A DNA stretch of 64,000 bases from Marivibrio sp040218065 (GTDB lineage: Bacteria; Pseudomonadota; Alphaproteobacteria; UBA8366; Aestuariispiraceae), in the NCBI RefSeq assembly GCF_040218065.1, contig NZ_JAVJQE010000013.1, positions 744,001-808,000 on the forward strand, written 5' to 3'. Position 1 is the stretch's first letter; each line of letters starts with the position of its first letter. The notes under the pieces are model-generated. The model was not told the origin of the DNA, searched no databases, and saw only the letters and a list, made by a program, of their open reading frames with translations. Shown here in pieces: positions 51,289 to 59,174 of this stretch. The translations under genes and the position numbers were made by a program.

Positions 51289-52773
51289 TCACTCGGAAGG
51301 CTCGATCCGACCGGTCTTTACGGCCCGCTGGGTGCGGTCGTAGTCGTCGAGCACGCTCTGCGCAGGGCGGCCCTGCATCAGGCTGACCGCGACGGCTGCA
51401 AGCGCGCACAGGATGAAGCCCGGCACGATCTCATAGAGATCCAACAGACCGCCCGACAGCTGCTTCCAGACCACCACCGTGACGGCCCCGACCAGGATGC
51501 CGACCGCCGCGCCGTTGCGCGTCAGCCCGCGCCAGAACAGCGACAAGATGACGATCGGCCCGAACGCCGCGCCGAATCCGGCCCAGGCGTAGCTGACGAG
51601 GTCGAGGACCTTGCTGTCCTTGTCCATCGCAAGGACCGTCGCCAGCAACGCGATCCCGATCACGGCGAACCGGCTGACCTGCACCAATTCCTTCTGGCTC
51701 GCATCCTTGCGCAGGAAGGCCTTGTAGAGATCCTCCGTCAGCGCGGAGGAGCAGACCAGCAGCTGGCTGTCGATCGTGCTCATGATCGCCGCCAGGATCG
51801 CCGCCAGCAGAAAGCCGGAGACCCAGGGGTGGAACAGCACCTGGACGAACTCGATGAAGACCGTCTCGCTGTTCTGCAGCGGATTGTCGGCGAAGAAGGC
51901 GATGCCCGAATAGCCGACGAAGATCGCGCCGTAGAGGCCGAAGATCATCCAGCCCATGTTGATGAGCCGCGCGGTCGGCACGTCCGAGGGGCTGCGCACG
52001 GCCATGAAGCGGGCCAGGATGTGCGGCTGCCCGAAATAGCCGAGGCCCCAGGCCATCAGCGAGACGATCCCCATGAAGGTCATGTCGGTCATCACGCCGT
52101 TGTAGCTGGCGTCTATCTGGCCGACCGTGTCGGTGACTTGGTCCCAGCCGCCAAGTTCGGTGATCGCGATGATCGGCACGACGATCAGCGCCAGGAACAT
52201 AAGGATTCCCTGGACGAAGTCGGTCCAGCTGACCGCCAGAAAGCCGCCCAGGAAGGTGTAGCCGACGATCACCAGCATCCCGATCCATAAGGCCCACATG
52301 TAGGAGAGATCGAAGGTCTCTTCGAACAGCACGCCGCCGGCGACCAGCCCGGAGGAGACGTAGAAGGTGAAGAACAGCAGGATCACCGCCGCCGAGATGA
52401 TCCGCAGGATGCGGCTGCGGTCGTCGAAGCGGTTTTCGAGATAGTCGGGGATGGTGATCGAATCCTTCGCCACCTCGGTGTAGATGCGCAGCCGTTTGGC
52501 GACGAACTGCCAATTCAGATAGGCCCCGATGACAAGGCCGATGCCGATCCAGATCTGGTTCATCCCGGAGGCGTAAACCGCCCCGGGAAGCCCCAGCAGC
52601 AGCCAACCCGACATGTCGGAGGCGCCCGCCGAGAGAGCGGCCACGCCCGGCCGGAGACCCCGCCCGCCGAGGATGTAGTCGGACAGATTCTTGGTGAGCC
52701 GATAACAGATCAACCCGATCGCCAACATGCCGATCAGGTAGATCGCGAAGGCGACAAACGTTCCAGAGGTCAT
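51289..52773 (-). CDS. putP: Sodium/proline symporter PutP
   Basis: A 494-residue solute:sodium symporter with about 13 spans. PutP/SSS signatures are SDYILGGRGLRPGVAALSAGASDMSGWLLLGLPG early, GYFGQPHILARFMA, and AAILAAIMSTIDSQLLVCSSAL. It imports proline for PutA, whose gene is next downstream (176 bases). Ribosome site AAGGGG overlaps the stop region of the small upstream gene, so translation may be coupled. Confidence 0.96.
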   Translation of the reverse strand: MTSGTFVAFAIYLIGMLAIGLICYRLTKNLSDYILGGRGLRPGVAALSAGASDMSGWLLLGLPGAVYASGMNQIWIGIGLVIGAYLNWQFVAKRLRIYTEVAKDSITIPDYLENRFDDRSRILRIISAAVILLFFTFYVSSGLVAGGVLFEETFDLSYMWALWIGMLVIVGYTFLGGFLAVSWTDFVQGILMFLALIVVPIIAITELGGWDQVTDTVGQIDASYNGVMTDMTFMGIVSLMAWGLGYFGQPHILARFMAVRSPSDVPTARLINMGWMIFGLYGAIFVGYSGIAFFADNPLQNSETVFIEFVQVLFHPWVSGFLLAAILAAIMSTIDSQLLVCSSALTEDLYKAFLRKDASQKELVQVSRFAVIGIALLATVLAMDKDSKVLDLVSYAWAGFGAAFGPIVILSLFWRGLTRNGAAVGILVGAVTVVVWKQLSGGLLDLYEIVPGFILCALAAVAVSLMQGRPAQSVLDDYDRTQRAVKTGRIEPSE

Positions 52774-52785
52774 AACGCCGGCCCC

Positions 52786-52884
52786 TTACTTCTTGAGGAG
52801 CCAGGTCGCGATCGAGAGCGCGAGCACGCTCAACATCGGAACGAACAACCAGAACCACGTCGCCGTGGAAAGCGCGCCTTGCAT
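52786..52884 (-). CDS. 32-residue single-span membrane peptide upstream of putP
   Basis: A small gene: ATG at 52884 with GGTGGAG about 8 bases upstream, 32 codons, TAA at 52786-52788, and 12 bases later the putP ATG. It encodes one hydrophobic helix beginning MQGALSTATWFWLFVP and ending TWLLKK, with a positively charged C-terminus. Short one-span accessory proteins are known beside other sodium symporters (for example the small subunit of MetP-type NSS transporters and YhdT with PanF), so it may be a PutP accessory subunit. Spacing, start, stop and composition support a real gene. Confidence 0.8.
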   Translation of the reverse strand: MQGALSTATWFWLFVPMLSVLALSIATWLLKK

Positions 52885-52933
52885 GATATCGACTCCACCC
52901 GTTGGACAGCGGTTCGCCGACCGCTCGCTTATA

Positions 52934-52948
52934 ATTCGGTTACCGAAT
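52934..52948. promoter_or_regulatory. Perfect ATTCGGT-T-ACCGAAT palindrome, candidate operator
   Basis: Seven-base arms around one central base, 50 bases upstream of the small peptide gene and 153 bases upstream of soeA, in an AT-rich divergent promoter region. The AACCGAATTAT half recurs at 52992-53002 in opposite orientation, so a regulator may bind two sites. Confidence 0.55.
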
Positions 52949-52991
52949 AAACTACGCGGACGCGCCGCAGCGCGTCAAAAACTATTTTGGC

Positions 52992-53002
52992 AACCGAATT
53001 AT
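52992..53002. promoter_or_regulatory. Second half-site AACCGAATTAT
   Basis: This 11-mer matches the complement of the left half and flank of the palindrome at 52934-52948, about 55 bases away, in the same divergent region between putP and soeA. Confidence 0.4.
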
Positions 53003-53100
53003 TTGCCCTGGAGTCCGACCGCGCCCGCGCTCTTTTATTTTCACCGCGCGCTAGCGGGTATAGGCTTCCCTCCCCCGCAACCCAATCCCGCCCGGTGCCG

Positions 53101-56091
53101 ATGCCCCAAGGATCAGAGCCCGACGTTCCGCTGAGCCGCCCCTACGCGGACGAGCTGCGCAAGACCACCTGCTATATGTGCGCGTGCCGCTGCGGCGTCC
53201 GCGTGCATATGAAGGACGGCGCCATCCGCTATATCGACGGCGATCCGGATCATCCGGTGAACCGCGGGGTGCTGTGCGCCAAGGGCTCGGCCGGGTTGAT
53301 GCAGCACCTTTCGCCGGCGCGGCTGACCAAGCCGTTGAAGCGCGTCGGCCCGCGCGGCTCCGGGGAGTTCGAGGAGATCGAGTGGGAGGAGGCGCTGGCG
53401 CTGGCGGCCGAGTGGCTCGGCGAGGTGCGCGCCAGAGATCCCAAGCGCCTCGCCTTCTTCACCGGGCGCGATCAGAGCCAATCGCTCACCGGCTGGTGGG
53501 CGGCCAAGTTCGGCACGCAGAATTTCGCGGCGCACGGCGGCTTCTGCTCGGTCAACATGGCCGCGGCGGGGCTTTACTCCATCGCCTCCAGCTTCTGGGA
53601 GTTCGGCGAGCCGGATTGGGAGCGCGCGCGCTACCTGTTGCTGTTCGGCGTCGCTGAGGACCACGACAGCAACCCGATCAAGCTCGGCCTCGGCAAGATG
53701 AAGACCCGCGGAGCCAAGGTGGTCTCCGTCAATCCTGTGCGCACGGGCTATTCGGCCATCGCCGACGAATGGATCGGCGTTCGTCCCGGGACCGACGGCC
53801 TCTTCGCCGGCGCGCTGATCCACGAATTGCTTCAGGCCGAGCGCGTGGATTTCGATTGGCTCGCGGCGATGACCGACGCGCCCTTCCTGGTGATCCGCAA
53901 TCCGGGCGGTCCGGACGACGGCCTCTACGCCCGCGACGCCGACGGCCGCGAACTGGTCTGGGACGGCGCGCGCGGCGAGGCGGCGTCCGCCGCCGACCCG
54001 GACGCCAAGCCCGTGCTGGCGGGCGAACGGAGATTGGCTGACGGGCGAACGGTCGTCCCCGCCTTTCAACTGATCGCCGAGCGGTTCCTGGATCCGAGCT
54101 ATTCGGCCGACGCAGCGGCGGAGAAGACGGGCGTCCCGGCTGCGACCGTCAAGCGCATCGCACGCGAGCTGGCCGACGTCGCCTTCGAGCAGGCGATCGA
54201 GCTGCCGATAGCCTGGACCGATTGGGCCGGACGGACGCGCCAGACCATGCGCGGGCGGCCCGTGGCGATGCACGCCATGCGCGGAATCTCCGCCCATTCC
54301 AACGGCTTCCACACCTGCCGCATCCTGCATGTGCTGCAGATGATGCTGGGCGCGATCGACGGGCCCGGCTCGTCGCGGCACAAGCCGCCCTTCCCGCGTC
54401 CCTGCCCGCCGGGGCCGAAGCCGGCGCAGCCCGCGGAAGGCCCGGACCTGCCGCTGGCCGGCATGCCGCTCGGCTTTCCAACGGGCCCGGAGGATCTGCT
54501 GGTCGCGCCGGACGGAACCCCGCAGCGCATCGACAAGGCCTACAGCTGGGAGCATCCGATCGCCGCGCACGGGCTGATGCATATGGTGCTGCACAACGCC
54601 TGGGCGGGCGACCCGTACGAAATCGACGTGCTGTTCATGTACATGGCGAACATGGGCTGGAACAGCGCCATGAACGTGCCCGCCACCTTGAAGTACCTGA
54701 CCGACGTGGACGAGGACGGCGCCTACAAGATTCCGAAGATCATCTATTCCGACGCCTACTATTCCGAGACCGTGCCCTACGCCGATTTGGTGCTGCCGGA
54801 CACCACCTATCTGGAGCGCTGGGACTGCATCTCGCTGCTCGACCGGCCGATCAGCAGCGCGGACGGGCCGGCCGATTCGATCCGACGGCCGGTCGTCGCG
54901 CCCGATCGCGACGTGCGGCCTTTCCAGGACGTCCTGATCGAGCTTGGCGCGCGGCTGAACCTGCCCGGTTTCGTGAACGAGGCGGGCGAGCCGCTCTATC
55001 CCGGCCTCTACAAGGACTACATCGCCAATCACGAGCGCGCGCCGGGGATCGGACCGCTCGCCGGCTGGCGCGGGGAGGGCGGGAACCAGGGCGGCCGCGG
55101 GGCCGCCAATCCCGAGCAGTTGGAACGCTATGTCGAGAACGGCGGCTTCTGGCATGAGCGGCTGCCGGACGCGGCGCTGTTCCACAAGCACGCCAACCGC
55201 GCTTATCTCGATTACGCCCACGACAAGGGCTGGATCCCGTCTAACGATCGGATCGTGCTTCGGCTCTACGTCGAAGCGATGCAGAAGTTCCGGCTGGCCG
55301 CCCAGGGCCACGGCGCCCTTCAGCCCCCGGAGGCGCACCGCCGCCGGGTCGAAACCTACTTCGATCCGGTCCCCTTCTGGTACGCGCCCTTTGAGAGCGC
55401 AGCCTTCGCGGACGAATACCCGATCGCCGCGATCACCCAACGGCCGATGCACATGTATCACAGCTGGGGTTCGCAGAACGCCTGGCTGCGCCAGATCACG
55501 GCGCGCAATCAACTCTACGTCCATCCCGACACGGCCGCCGACGCCGGGGTCAGGAACGGCGGTTGGGTCTGGATCGTCTCGCCGATCGCGCGGGTGAAGG
55601 CGCAGGTGCGCTGCATGCACGGCGTGGAGCCGGGGACGGTCTGGACCTGGAACGCGATCGGCAAGCGCAAGGGCGCCTGGGGCCTCGCCGAGGGCGCGCC
55701 GGAGACGACCAAGGGCTTCCTTTTGAACCACGTCATCAACGATCTGCTGCCGGTGCGCGACGGCGGGCTGAAATACGCCAACGCCGACCCGGTGACCGGC
55801 CAGGCCGCCTGGTACGATCTGCGCGTGCGCCTGGAGCCCTGCGCGCCGCATGAGGCCGGCGAGACGGAACCGATGTTCGAGCGCTTCGCCGCACCGCCGC
55901 CGACAGGCGGACGCCCGGACGTGCTGCGCGCCGTCGGGCCGCTGACGGCGCCGGGCGGCGGCGCGCCCGCGGCGAGCGCCAACTGGATCGGTCAGCGCGC
56001 GGCCTACGTCGAGGGCGGCCTCGGTCTGGCGGCGGCCGGCGGCGGCCGACGCGTCGACGAGCCGCTCGAGGATCCGGAGGGCGAGCGATGA
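53101..56091 (+). CDS. soeA: SoeA-type molybdopterin oxidoreductase, sulfite dehydrogenase catalytic subunit
   Basis: A 996-residue molybdenum enzyme of the DMSO reductase family. The N-terminal 4Fe-4S motif is C24-x2-C27-x3-C31-x27-C59 (in CYMCACRCG and GVLCAKG). HGGFCSVNMAAAGLYSIA, VAEDHDSNPIKLGLGKMK and NPVRTGYSAIADEWIG match SoeA of phototrophic and marine alphaproteobacteria, which oxidises sulfite to sulfate in the cytoplasm and passes electrons to quinone. No Tat signal, consistent with a cytoplasmic location. ATG at 53101 chosen; an upstream TTG at 52987 would put the coding start within the operator area. The stop overlaps soeB by 4 bases. Confidence 0.9.
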   Translation: MPQGSEPDVPLSRPYADELRKTTCYMCACRCGVRVHMKDGAIRYIDGDPDHPVNRGVLCAKGSAGLMQHLSPARLTKPLKRVGPRGSGEFEEIEWEEALALAAEWLGEVRARDPKRLAFFTGRDQSQSLTGWWAAKFGTQNFAAHGGFCSVNMAAAGLYSIASSFWEFGEPDWERARYLLLFGVAEDHDSNPIKLGLGKMKTRGAKVVSVNPVRTGYSAIADEWIGVRPGTDGLFAGALIHELLQAERVDFDWLAAMTDAPFLVIRNPGGPDDGLYARDADGRELVWDGARGEAASAADPDAKPVLAGERRLADGRTVVPAFQLIAERFLDPSYSADAAAEKTGVPAATVKRIARELADVAFEQAIELPIAWTDWAGRTRQTMRGRPVAMHAMRGISAHSNGFHTCRILHVLQMMLGAIDGPGSSRHKPPFPRPCPPGPKPAQPAEGPDLPLAGMPLGFPTGPEDLLVAPDGTPQRIDKAYSWEHPIAAHGLMHMVLHNAWAGDPYEIDVLFMYMANMGWNSAMNVPATLKYLTDVDEDGAYKIPKIIYSDAYYSETVPYADLVLPDTTYLERWDCISLLDRPISSADGPADSIRRPVVAPDRDVRPFQDVLIELGARLNLPGFVNEAGEPLYPGLYKDYIANHERAPGIGPLAGWRGEGGNQGGRGAANPEQLERYVENGGFWHERLPDAALFHKHANRAYLDYAHDKGWIPSNDRIVLRLYVEAMQKFRLAAQGHGALQPPEAHRRRVETYFDPVPFWYAPFESAAFADEYPIAAITQRPMHMYHSWGSQNAWLRQITARNQLYVHPDTAADAGVRNGGWVWIVSPIARVKAQVRCMHGVEPGTVWTWNAIGKRKGAWGLAEGAPETTKGFLLNHVINDLLPVRDGGLKYANADPVTGQAAWYDLRVRLEPCAPHEAGETEPMFERFAAPPPTGGRPDVLRAVGPLTAPGGGAPAASANWIGQRAAYVEGGLGLAAAGGGRRVDEPLEDPEGER

Positions 56092-56837
56092 CCGCCCTGC
56101 CCGCCGCTGCGCCGGAGAAGAAGCTCGGCCTCGTGATCGATCTCGACATCTGCGTCGGCTGTCACGCCTGCGCGGTCAATTGCAAGGAATGGAACGCGGG
56201 CGGCCATTCGGCGCCGTTGCCGGATCACGATCCCTACGGCCTTGATCCGACCGGCGTCTGGTTCAACCGCATCCACAGCTTCGAGGTGGTGGAGGAGACC
56301 GGCGCCGGGCGCACGGTGCATTTCCCGAAAAGCTGCCTGCATTGCGAGGACGCGCCCTGCGTGACCGTCTGCCCGACCGGCGCCAGCTACAAGCGGACCG
56401 CGGACGGGATCGTGCTGGTCAATCCCGACACCTGCATCGGCTGCAAGCTGTGCAGTTGGGCCTGCCCCTACGGCGCGCGGGAGTATGACGAGGACGCGGG
56501 CGTTATGAAGAAGTGCACGCTGTGCGTGGATCGCATCTACAACAGCGATCTGCCGCCCGACATGCGGGTTCCGGCCTGCGTCTCCACCTGCCCGGCCGGC
56601 GCGCGCAGCTTCGGCGATCTGGGCGATCCGGACAGCGACGTCTCCAAGCTGGCGGCAGCCCGCGACGGCTACGACCTGATGCCGGAGCAGGGTTGCCGGC
56701 CCACCAACAAGTATCTGCCGCCGCGCGCGCGCCGCACCCAGCCGGATCAGGGCGGGGACGAGGCGCCGCTCACCCCCGTCGCGCCCGACGGCGCCGGCGT
56801 CGTCGCGCGCTGGGTCGACCGCATCCTGTCGCTGTGA
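56088..56837 (+). CDS. soeB: SoeB-type 4Fe-4S ferredoxin subunit
   Basis: A 249-residue electron-transfer subunit with four 4Fe-4S clusters: cysteines 22/25/28/32, 83/86/91/95, 116/119/122/126 and 143/146/164/168. It begins KKLGLVIDLDICVGCHACAVNCKEWN and ends its core with LMPEQGCRPTNKYLPPR, as in SoeB. It would pass electrons from SoeA to the membrane subunit SoeC, which is not present here: the next gene is a GNAT. About 40 extra residues follow the core. Confidence 0.93.
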   Translation: MTALPAAAPEKKLGLVIDLDICVGCHACAVNCKEWNAGGHSAPLPDHDPYGLDPTGVWFNRIHSFEVVEETGAGRTVHFPKSCLHCEDAPCVTVCPTGASYKRTADGIVLVNPDTCIGCKLCSWACPYGAREYDEDAGVMKKCTLCVDRIYNSDLPPDMRVPACVSTCPAGARSFGDLGDPDSDVSKLAAARDGYDLMPEQGCRPTNKYLPPRARRTQPDQGGDEAPLTPVAPDGAGVVARWVDRILSL

Positions 56838-57334
56838 GCCCGCCCGGCATTTCCATCCGTTCCGCGACCGCCGATGACTGGCCCGCTATCTGGGCGATCC
56901 TCAAGCCGATTTTCGCGGGAGGCGAGACCTATCCCTACACAGCCGACATCGCGGAAGCCGAGGCGCGCGGCCTGTGGCTGGAGACGCCGGCGGCCTGTTT
57001 CGTCGCCTGCGCGGCCGACGGCGCCGTGCTCGGCTCGTATTTCCTGAAGGCGAACCAACCGGGGCGCGGCGCGCATGTCTGCAACTGCGGCTACGCGACG
57101 GCCGAGGCCGCCCGCGGGCGCGGCGTCGCGACCGCGCTGTGCCGCCATAGCCAGGATGAGGCGCGCGCCCTCTGCTTCCGCGCCATGCAGTTCAACTTCG
57201 TCGTCTCGACCAACGACGGCGCGGTGCGCCTGTGGCGCCGCGAAGGGTTTGAGATCGTGGGAACTCTGCCCGAGGCGTTCGCGCATCCGGCCCACGGCTT
57301 CGTCGACTGCTTCGTGATGATGAAGCGGCTCTAG
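56834..57334 (+). CDS. GNAT N-acetyltransferase
   Basis: A 166-residue acetyltransferase, related to the Mnat/PhnO type. It begins ISIRSATADDWPAIWAILKPIFAGGETYPY, has LGSYFLKANQPGRGAHVCNCGYATAEAARGRGVATAL as the acetyl-CoA site, and VSTNDGAVRLWRREGFEIVGTLP at the C-terminus. GTG start overlaps the soeB stop (GTGA), so it is cotranscribed with soeAB at the position where soeC would be expected. Its stop overlaps the TetR gene by 4 bases, tail to tail. Substrate unknown. Confidence 0.9.
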   Translation: MSPPGISIRSATADDWPAIWAILKPIFAGGETYPYTADIAEAEARGLWLETPAACFVACAADGAVLGSYFLKANQPGRGAHVCNCGYATAEAARGRGVATALCRHSQDEARALCFRAMQFNFVVSTNDGAVRLWRREGFEIVGTLPEAFAHPAHGFVDCFVMMKRL

Positions 57335-57921
57335 GTCCGATCCGGCGGCGCCAAGGCGTCGATCATCCGGCGAATCGCGTCACGGTAAGCAGCGGCGTCC
57401 GCGCCGGTCGCAATGGCGAGCGCGGCGCGGTCGAAGGCGGCTGACAGAAGATCGGCCAGGGCCGCGACCGGGCCGTCGACGCCCGCCGCTTCGAGCCCGC
57501 GGCGCAATACGCCGCCCCCGGTCGCCGCGTCGATGACGCTCAACGCGTCCGGCCCAAGGGCGGCCGGCGCGTCGATCAGCATCAGCCGGACGCGCCCCGG
57601 CGCGGCCATCGCCCCGAAATAGCCGTCCGCCCCGCGGACCAGCGCGTCACGCGGTCCGACCGCGCGCCGGGCGGACGCCTCGATCTCGGCGGCGACGGCG
57701 GCGGCCTCGGCTTCGACGACGCCGCGGAACAGCGCCGTCTTGTCGTCAAAATGGTGGTAGAGCGCGCCGCGTGTGACGGACGCCCTACGAACGATCTCCG
57801 GCGTGCCGGTATCGGCGAAGCCTTTCTCGGCGAAGAGCGCCCGCGCCGCGCCGATCAAGGCCGATCGGGTGCGCGCGCTGCGGATCTCGTTCGGCGTTCG
57901 ATCCGGCGATTTATTTTGCAT
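57331..57921 (-). CDS. TetR-family transcriptional regulator
   Basis: A 196-residue repressor. The HTH is at about residues 15-60: RTRSALIGAARALFAEKGFADTGTPEIVRRASVTRGALYHHFDDKTALFRGV split across the helix-turn-helix and its flanks. The C-terminal ligand domain is Ala-rich. It is divergent from the VOC gene, with two near-identical palindromes at 57922-57938 and 57952-57968 between them, which are the likely operators for both genes. Ligand unknown. Confidence 0.93.
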   Translation of the reverse strand: MQNKSPDRTPNEIRSARTRSALIGAARALFAEKGFADTGTPEIVRRASVTRGALYHHFDDKTALFRGVVEAEAAAVAAEIEASARRAVGPRDALVRGADGYFGAMAAPGRVRLMLIDAPAALGPDALSVIDAATGGGVLRRGLEAAGVDGPVAALADLLSAAFDRAALAIATGADAAAYRDAIRRMIDALAPPDRT

Positions 57922-57938
57922 GCATGCAGCCTGTATGT
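57922..57938. promoter_or_regulatory. TetR operator candidate, site 1
   Basis: GCATGCAGCCTGTATGT: imperfect inverted repeat (two mismatched pairs, 3-base centre). It matches site 2 in layout, with centres 30 bases apart (about three helical turns). It abuts the TetR start codon. Confidence 0.65.
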
Positions 57939-57951
57939 TAATTCATTACCT

Positions 57952-57968
57952 ACATGCAGATTGCATGT
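57952..57968. promoter_or_regulatory. TetR operator candidate, site 2
   Basis: ACATGCAGATTGCATGT: perfect 7-base arms around a 3-base centre, 22 bases upstream of the VOC gene start and on the side of its ribosome site (AAAGGAG). Same orientation and centre as site 1. Confidence 0.7.
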
Positions 57969-57990
57969 TTTTCAAAGGAGCGCAAAGCCG

Positions 57991-58416
57991 ATGAAACCGA
58001 CCCAGTACTATCCGGTCCTCATGACCGACCGCGTTGCGGAAACCGCCGCCTTCTATCGCGCGCATTTCGGCTTTGCGCCGCTGTTCGAAGTTGACTGGTA
58101 CGTGCATCTGCAGTCGACGGCGGACGCGTCCGTCAATCTCGCAATCCTCCAGGGAGATCATGAGACGATCCCTGAAGAGGGGCGAGGTCGCGCCGCCGGC
58201 CTGCTGCTGAATTTCGAGGTGGCGGACGCGGCCGCGGAGTACGAGCGGCTGAAGGGCGCCGGTCTGCCGATCAAGCTTGCGTTGCGAGACGAGCCTTTCG
58301 GCCAGCGCCACTTCATCACCGCAGATCCCAACGGCGTGCTGATCGACGTCGTCACGCCGATCCCGCCGAGCGAAGAGTTCGCCGCCCTTTACGCAGACGA
58401 GGCGCGTCCAGACTGA
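57991..58416 (+). CDS. VOC (glyoxalase/bleomycin-resistance) family protein
   Basis: A 141-residue metal-dependent fold of two beta-alpha-beta-beta-beta modules: YPVLMTDRVAETAAFYRAHFGFAPLFEVDWYVHLQ and LLLNFEVADAAAEYERLKGAGLPI, ending FITADPNGVLIDVVTPI. Members act as lyases, dioxygenases or drug binders. AAAGGAG precedes the ATG. It is divergent from the TetR gene and almost certainly its target. Confidence 0.9.
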   Translation: MKPTQYYPVLMTDRVAETAAFYRAHFGFAPLFEVDWYVHLQSTADASVNLAILQGDHETIPEEGRGRAAGLLLNFEVADAAAEYERLKGAGLPIKLALRDEPFGQRHFITADPNGVLIDVVTPIPPSEEFAALYADEARPD

Positions 58417-58429
58417 GCGTGCGCCCCGC

Positions 58430-59026
58430 TTACCCCGGCTTGCGCGCGACCAGGTCGATCAGCGCCGACATGCCGGAATGGCCCGGCCCCTCGTCGATCT
58501 CGCGGTCGTAGCTCTCAAGCCGCTCGATTTCGAGGTCGCCGAAGGCGTCGCGCAGAAGCGCCTCGTCATACATGTTCTCGGCGTGCGGCGGGCCGCCGGT
58601 GCCGTACTCGATCTGCTTCGGGCGATAGCCGTGCAGCAAGAGGGTTCCGCCGGGTTTGAGCGTCTCCTTCATGCGGTCGAACAGCGGACCGCGCTCGGCG
58701 GGACTCGCGAACTGGATGAAGATCGCGACAACAAGGTCGTAGGCTTCCGGCGTCCACGGCCACTCCTCGATTCCGGCCAGATGATAGGCGACCTCGACGC
58801 CGCGCTCGGCGGCGAGCGCGCGCGCTTTCGCCAACCCCACCTCAGACGCGTCGAAAGCGTCGACGGCTAAGCCCTGTTCGGCCATGAAGACGGAGTTGCG
58901 GCCCTCGCCGTCCGCGATCGCAAGCGCCTTTAGGCCGGGCGTCAGCCGGCCGCGCTCGCGCTGCAGAAACAGGGCCGGCTCAACGCCGAAAAGGTAGCCG
59001 GGGGCGCGGTAACGCTCGTTCCACAT
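58430..59026 (-). CDS. SAM-dependent methyltransferase (TehB-like)
   Basis: A 198-residue methyltransferase. It begins MWNERYRAPGYLFGVEPALFL, a start typical of the TehB/thiopurine-methyltransferase-like group, then ALAIADGEGRNSVFMAEQGLAVDAFDASEVGLAKA (SAM site) and FIQFASPAERGPLFDRMKETLKPGGTLLLHGY. The start at 59026 has AGGAGG upstream. It could methylate tellurite, thiols or another small substrate. Convergent with the VOC gene across 13 bases. Confidence 0.9.
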   Translation of the reverse strand: MWNERYRAPGYLFGVEPALFLQRERGRLTPGLKALAIADGEGRNSVFMAEQGLAVDAFDASEVGLAKARALAAERGVEVAYHLAGIEEWPWTPEAYDLVVAIFIQFASPAERGPLFDRMKETLKPGGTLLLHGYRPKQIEYGTGGPPHAENMYDEALLRDAFGDLEIERLESYDREIDEGPGHSGMSALIDLVARKPG

Positions 59027-59174
59027 CGGGCGATGACCTCCTGATCGATTGGGCCGCACGGCGGGCATCATGCCGCCGCGCGCCGGACCAGACCAGAGGA
59101 AGAATGACATACCCCGTGTAACGGCTTAGGGTCGCCGGAAATAATCATCGGCCCCTGGGAAGGCCCGGCTTTTC

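Noticed and set aside
47145..51386. A 1400-codon open frame on the plus strand opposite putA
   Set aside because: The minus strand encodes a full PutA with all motifs; the opposite frame is Arg/His-rich and is an artefact of GC-rich codon bias. The same applies to long frames opposite the aldehyde dehydrogenase, soeA and the Mo-hydroxylase.
53101..56091. Formate dehydrogenase or nitrate reductase catalytic subunit
   Set aside because: The cysteine motif is shared by the superfamily, but HGGFCSVNMAAAGLY and the SoeB-like partner with four 4Fe-4S clusters fit SoeA better.
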